A DNA stretch of 14,509 nt, from the NCBI GenBank assembly GCA_050181295.1, contig JBFXDI010000105.1, positions 1 through 14,509 on the forward strand. Direction: 5' to 3'. A model generated the notes under the pieces. It made no database searches. It worked only from the letters and a program-made list of their open reading frames with translations, and was not told the DNA's origin. Both the position numbers and the translations under genes were made by a program. Below, one piece after another: positions 12,926 to 14,509 of this stretch (its first letter is position 1; each line of letters begins with the position of its first letter). This DNA is from JBFXDI01 sp050181295 (GTDB lineage Bacteria; Pseudomonadota; Alphaproteobacteria; Rhizobiales; Aestuariivirgaceae).

Positions 12926-14326
12926 TCATTCCAGGGGCGGTTTCATTTTCCTCCAGCCATGCGCCTGCTCGTAGGCGCGGGCGGCGCGCAGCACCGTCGC
13001 GTCGTCGAACATGCGTCCAACGAGTTGCAGGCCCACGGGCAAGCCGGCCTCGCTGAAGCCGCAGGGAACCGAGCAGGCGGGCTGCTGCGTCAGGTTGAAG
13101 GGGTAGGTGAAGGGCGTCCAGTTGACCCACTTGCCCTTCTCGTCGGTCATGGGCGCGATCCGGCCGACCTCGAAGGCGGTGATAGGAAGAGCGGGTGTCG
13201 CCAGCAGATCGTAGCGGCCCATGAATGCGCGCATATGGGCGCCGAAGGCTGCCCGCTCGACCTGCGCGGCGATGAACTGCTCGAGCGTGATCGCCTGTGC
13301 CTGCTCGACGACGTCGGCGAGGCCCGGGTCGAGGCGCTTCAGCGTCCGCTTCGGAAGCCGGGCCGCGATGCCGCGCGCGCCGGCCCACCAGATGGTGCGG
13401 AAGAGCGCGGCCGGATCCTCGAAACCGGGGTCTACCGTCTCGACCTCGGCGCCGAGCGCAGCGAGGGAATGAATGGCTCTTTCAACGAGCGCCGCGACTC
13501 CCGGATCGACGGAGGCGTGGCCGAGCGCCGGGCTCCAGGCCACCTTGAGGCCCTTCAGTCCCTTGTCGAGCCCGCGCGTGCAGTCGGCGTCGTCATAGGG
13601 CAGGGCGTGCCAATCCCTGGCGTCCGGCCGCGCCAGCACGTTCAGCATCAGCGCCGCGTCCTTGACGGTGCGGGTCATGGGGCCGAGGTGGGCGACGGTG
13701 CCGAAAGGGCTCGCCGGCCAGGCGGGCACCCGCCCGAAGGAGGGCTTCAGGCCGAAGATGCCGGAGAAGCCTGCCGGAATGCGGATGGAGCCGCCGCCAT
13801 CCGTGCCGATCGCCAGCGCCCCCATGCCGGAGGCGACGGCCGCCGCCGCGCCGCCAGAGGAACCGCCCGGCGTCTTCGTGAGGTCCCACGGGTTGCGCGT
13901 GATGCCGGTCAGGGGCGAGTCGGTCACTCCCTTCCAGCCGAATTCCGGCGTGGTCGTCTTGCCGATCAAGACGGCGCCCGCCTCCTTGAGGCGCGCCACA
14001 GCCGGCGCGTCGTCGTTCCAGGGCTGGTCCGGATCGACGGTGCGCGAGCCGCGAAGGGTCGGCCAGCCCTTGGTCAGCACGAGATCCTTGATGCTGGTCG
14101 GCACCCCGTCGAGCGCCAAGGGGCGGCCCTCGCGCCAGCGCTTCTCCGATGCCCTAGCAGAGGCGAGCGCAGCCTTCCGGTCCACGAGGCAGAAGGCGTT
14201 GACACGCCCGTCCACCGCCTTGACGCGGTCCAGCACGGCGCGCGCAACCTCGACGGGCGAGAATTCGCCCTTGCGGTAGCCCCGGAGAAGCCGCGAGGCC
14301 GATAGCCAGATCAGGTCAGAGGTCAT
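12926..14326 (-). CDS. Amidase signature family hydrolase
   Basis: The 466-residue enzyme carries the complete amidase signature: PTSIKDL with catalytic Lys80, TPGGSSGGAAAAVASG with cis-Ser156, and GTDGGGSIRIPAGFSGIFGLKPS with nucleophile Ser180. The 24-residue spacing between the two serines equals that in malonamidase E2 and FAAH. Conserved late blocks are DLLATPALPITAF and GLPVGLQLVGRMFDD, so the fold is complete. Family members hydrolyse amides, and the general sequence does not reveal which one. GatA is less likely because no gatC or gatB is adjacent and the gene stands with an unrelated small gene. The start is followed directly by the family N-terminus (LIWLSASRLLRGYRKGEFSPVEV) and has only a weak AGGG upstream. 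Cytoplasmic location is inferred from the absence of a signal peptide. Confidence 0.93.
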   Translation of the reverse strand: MTSDLIWLSASRLLRGYRKGEFSPVEVARAVLDRVKAVDGRVNAFCLVDRKAALASARASEKRWREGRPLALDGVPTSIKDLVLTKGWPTLRGSRTVDPDQPWNDDAPAVARLKEAGAVLIGKTTTPEFGWKGVTDSPLTGITRNPWDLTKTPGGSSGGAAAAVASGMGALAIGTDGGGSIRIPAGFSGIFGLKPSFGRVPAWPASPFGTVAHLGPMTRTVKDAALMLNVLARPDARDWHALPYDDADCTRGLDKGLKGLKVAWSPALGHASVDPGVAALVERAIHSLAALGAEVETVDPGFEDPAALFRTIWWAGARGIAARLPKRTLKRLDPGLADVVEQAQAITLEQFIAAQVERAAFGAHMRAFMGRYDLLATPALPITAFEVGRIAPMTDEKGKWVNWTPFTYPFNLTQQPACSVPCGFSEAGLPVGLQLVGRMFDDATVLRAARAYEQAHGWRKMKPPLE

Positions 14327-14354
14327 GAACTACCCTGTTTCCACTACCATTCAT

Positions 14355-14453
14355 TGTCATCGCCGGGTCGTCCCGGCGATCCATGAACACTGCCCACGAT
14401 CCATGACGCTCCGGTGGTGATCATGGATGCCCGGAACAAGTCCGGGCATGACA
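14355..14453. repeat. REPIN-like twin palindrome, CCGGG family
   Basis: Unit 1 (14355-14386) is TGTCAT, a 7-base-pair stem CGCCGGG/CCCGGCG (14361-14378), then ATCCATGA. Unit 2 (14421-14453) is TCATGGAT, a 7-base-pair stem GCCCGGA/TCCGGGC (14429-14447), then ATGACA. The flanks are exact inverted copies while the stems differ by paired changes. A further ATCCATGA lies in the centre (14399-14406). This is the form of dispersed REP doublets in proteobacterial genomes. It lies upstream of the amidase gene. Confidence 0.75.
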
Positions 14454-14466
14454 GGAGAAATGAGCC

Positions 14467-14500
14467 TAGCCCGGATTGCGCTTCCGCTCCATCCGCGCTA
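14467..14500. repeat. Single REP-like palindrome (AGCCCGGATTGCGC family)
   Basis: TAGCCCGGAT (14467-14476) and ATCCGCGCTA (14491-14500) are inverted arms with one mismatch, enclosing TGCGCTTCCGCTCC. The pattern resembles a dispersed palindrome seen in intergenic regions of many proteobacteria. It differs in sequence from the twin palindrome beside it. Confidence 0.6.
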
Positions 14501-14509
14501 CGGCGCCCC

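Noticed and set aside
12545..14305. Long open frame on the plus strand opposite the amidase (586 codons).
   Set aside because: Antisense shadow of a complete amidase with its Ser-Ser-Lys triad; no recognisable protein features.

Overview
The window is GC-rich (roughly two-thirds G+C by eye) and densely packed. The protein sequences look alphaproteobacterial, most likely Hyphomicrobiales (Rhizobiales): the long IspG form, DUF1062, the small ribbon-helix-helix protein and palindromic intergenic repeats all fit, but the genus cannot be fixed from sequence alone. No rRNA, tRNA, CRISPR array, insertion sequence or phage gene was recognised. Most of the content looks like ordinary chromosomal metabolism with a few accessory items.

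Layout, left to right. (1) Positions 1-1513, minus: a secreted caspase-like protein with a peptidoglycan-binding-like segment and a SUMF1/FGE-like domain. It is cut by the window edge and carries a one-base frameshift near position 158. (2) 1678-1983, plus: a small secreted protein of unknown function. (3) 1997-2088: a twin-palindrome repeat in the convergent gap. (4) 2099-3346, minus: ispG of the MEP isoprenoid pathway. (5) 3475-4061, plus: an AbrB-type antitoxin and PemK/MazF-type toxin, with a perfect palindrome just upstream. (6) 4072-6029: an Lrp/AsnC regulator divergent from a diverged serine hydroxymethyltransferase-like PLP enzyme. (7) 6030-6698, minus: a DedA membrane protein whose stop codon abuts the previous one. 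(8) 6874-8056: an Uma2/DUF820 nuclease-fold protein divergent from a GFA-family zinc protein. (9) 8131-11068, minus: a four-gene operon encoding a c-type cytochrome, a glyoxalase I-like protein, a Tat-exported subunit-3 protein and a GMC flavoprotein. A ribbon-helix-helix protein (11144-11491) lies directly upstream. (10) 11870-12511, plus: a DUF1062 protein. (11) 12517-14326, minus: an amidase followed by a small secreted protein. (12) 14355-14500: two further palindromic repeat elements.

Functional reading. The most coherent system is the 8131-11068 operon. The GMC protein carries a C-x5-C-x3-C pattern with the same spacing as the [3Fe-4S] ligands of bacterial FAD-dependent glucose dehydrogenase. 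The small subunit has a twin-arginine signal while the large one has none, so the pair is probably exported together. The cytochrome is mono-heme rather than the usual tri-heme partner. A glyoxalase gene translationally coupled to the cytochrome is an unexpected inclusion. The second point of interest is the SHMT-like enzyme: it keeps the PLP lysine but lacks equivalents of two active-site tyrosines, and an amino-acid-type regulator faces it across a gap containing inverted repeats. I did not find a clearly novel multi-gene defence or mobile system; the closest candidates are the caspase-SUMF1 fusion and the dehydrogenase operon.
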